This document shows positions 5,228 through 5,538 of a DNA stretch of 5,538 nucleotides, piece by piece. The stretch is from Clostridia bacterium (GTDB lineage Bacteria; Bacillota; Clostridia; Oscillospirales; CAG-272). The notes under the pieces are model-generated. The model was not told the origin of the DNA, searched no databases, and saw only the letters and a program-made list of their open reading frames with translations. Location of the stretch: NCBI GenBank assembly GCA_017958705.1, contig JAGDCE010000079.1:1-5538 (forward strand). Direction: 5' to 3'. Each line of letters begins with the position of its first letter. The stretch's first letter is position 1. A program made the position numbers and the translations under genes.

Positions 5228-5538
5228 CCGCAGGTCGATTCAGCTCGCCGCCAGACGAATTTAGCTGACCGCAGGTCGATTCAGCTCGCCGTCAGGCGAA
5301 TTCAGCTGACCGCAGGTCAATTTAGCTCGCCGCCAGGCGAATTTAGCTGACCGCAGGTCAATTTAGCTCGCCGTCAGGCGAATTTAGCTGACCGCAGGTC
5401 AATTTAGCTCGCCGCCAGGCGAATTCAGCTGACCGCAGGTCGATTCAGCTCGCCGCCAGGCGAATTTAGCTGACCGCAGGTCGATTCAGCTCGCCGTCAG
5501 GCGAATTCAGCTGACCGCAGGTCAATTTAGCTCGCCGC
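5225..5538. repeat. Tandem array of 41-bp units, each with two distinct mini-hairpins
   Basis: Eight unit starts (GACC at 5226, 5267, 5308, 5349, 5390, 5431, 5472, 5513) are spaced exactly 41 bp apart: seven full units and 26 bases of an eighth cut by the window edge. Each unit is hairpin A, TGACC-GCA-GGTCR (13 nt), spacer ATTYAGC, hairpin B, TCGCC-GYCA-GGCGA (14 nt), spacer ATTYAGC. Both stems are 5 bp. Hairpin A's core is identical in all eight copies. Hairpin B varies only in its loop (GCCA or GTCA), except that copy 1 has GACG in place of GGCG, which breaks a pair. All reading frames meet stops (TAG or TGA in TTTAGCTGA), and 41 is not a multiple of three, so it is noncoding. There are no unique spacers, so it is not CRISPR. 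I do not recognise a named family. It may act as structured 3' UTR, as a protein-binding array, or be a mobile or expanding repeat. Confidence 0.95.

Noticed and set aside
4255..5268. Overlapping 337-aa + strand reading frame
   Set aside because: It is very Arg-rich with low-complexity sequence, a frame-shifted shadow of the propeller lipoprotein, whose own frame shows a signal peptide and recognisable domains.
5225..5538. CRISPR array
   Set aside because: Repeats are contiguous with a 41-bp period, and the 7-nt spacers are all the same sequence (ATTYAGC). There are no unique spacers and no cas gene.
5225..5538. Run of intrinsic terminators
   Set aside because: Stems are only 5 bp and none is followed by a T-tract.

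Overview
The window looks like a stretch of chromosome from a Bacillota (Firmicutes) bacterium, most likely an uncultured gut or rumen Clostridia lineage. The reasons are the mix of Cna_B-type surface repeats, two lipoproteins, S-layer-homology-like and Ig-like modules, moderately high GC, and sigma-70-type promoters with Shine-Dalgarno sites. The genus cannot be told from the sequence.

Layout. Bases 2-1423 (+) hold the 3' part of a large Cna B-type repeat surface protein: the end of one module, four complete modules, a proline-rich stretch, a membrane segment and a basic tail. The reading frame is broken by an amber TAG at 35-37, where the next repeat has GAG. Bases 1424-1590 are a convergent intergenic region with a GAAA-capped hairpin (1441-1470) and a strong bidirectional intrinsic terminator (1504-1539). 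Bases 1591-2526 (-) encode a 311-residue lipoprotein of unknown function, driven by a perfect-consensus sigma-70 promoter at 2561-2589. Bases 2590-2776 carry an orphan GC hairpin with a T-tract, an extended -10 promoter at 2697-2725, and a small palindrome. Bases 2777-5227 (+) encode an 816-residue lipoprotein with SLH-like modules, a five-bladed glycosidase-like beta-propeller containing an Asp-box, and two C-terminal Ig-like domains.

From the stop codon of that gene to the window edge (5225-5538) runs a tandem array with an exact 41-bp period. Each unit is built from two different mini-hairpins (TGACC-GCA-GGTCR and TCGCC-GYCA-GGCGA), separated by the same 7-nt spacer ATTYAGC. This array is the most unusual object in the window. 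It is noncoding, has no unique spacers and so is not CRISPR, shows a 205-bp higher-order duplication, and continues past the edge.

Taken together the three genes encode exported or surface-attached proteins: a wall-anchored stalk or adhesin, a small lipoprotein, and a putative carbohydrate-recognising or -cleaving lipoprotein. They are convergent or divergent and have separate promoters, so they are not one operon. A shared role at the cell surface is an inference.
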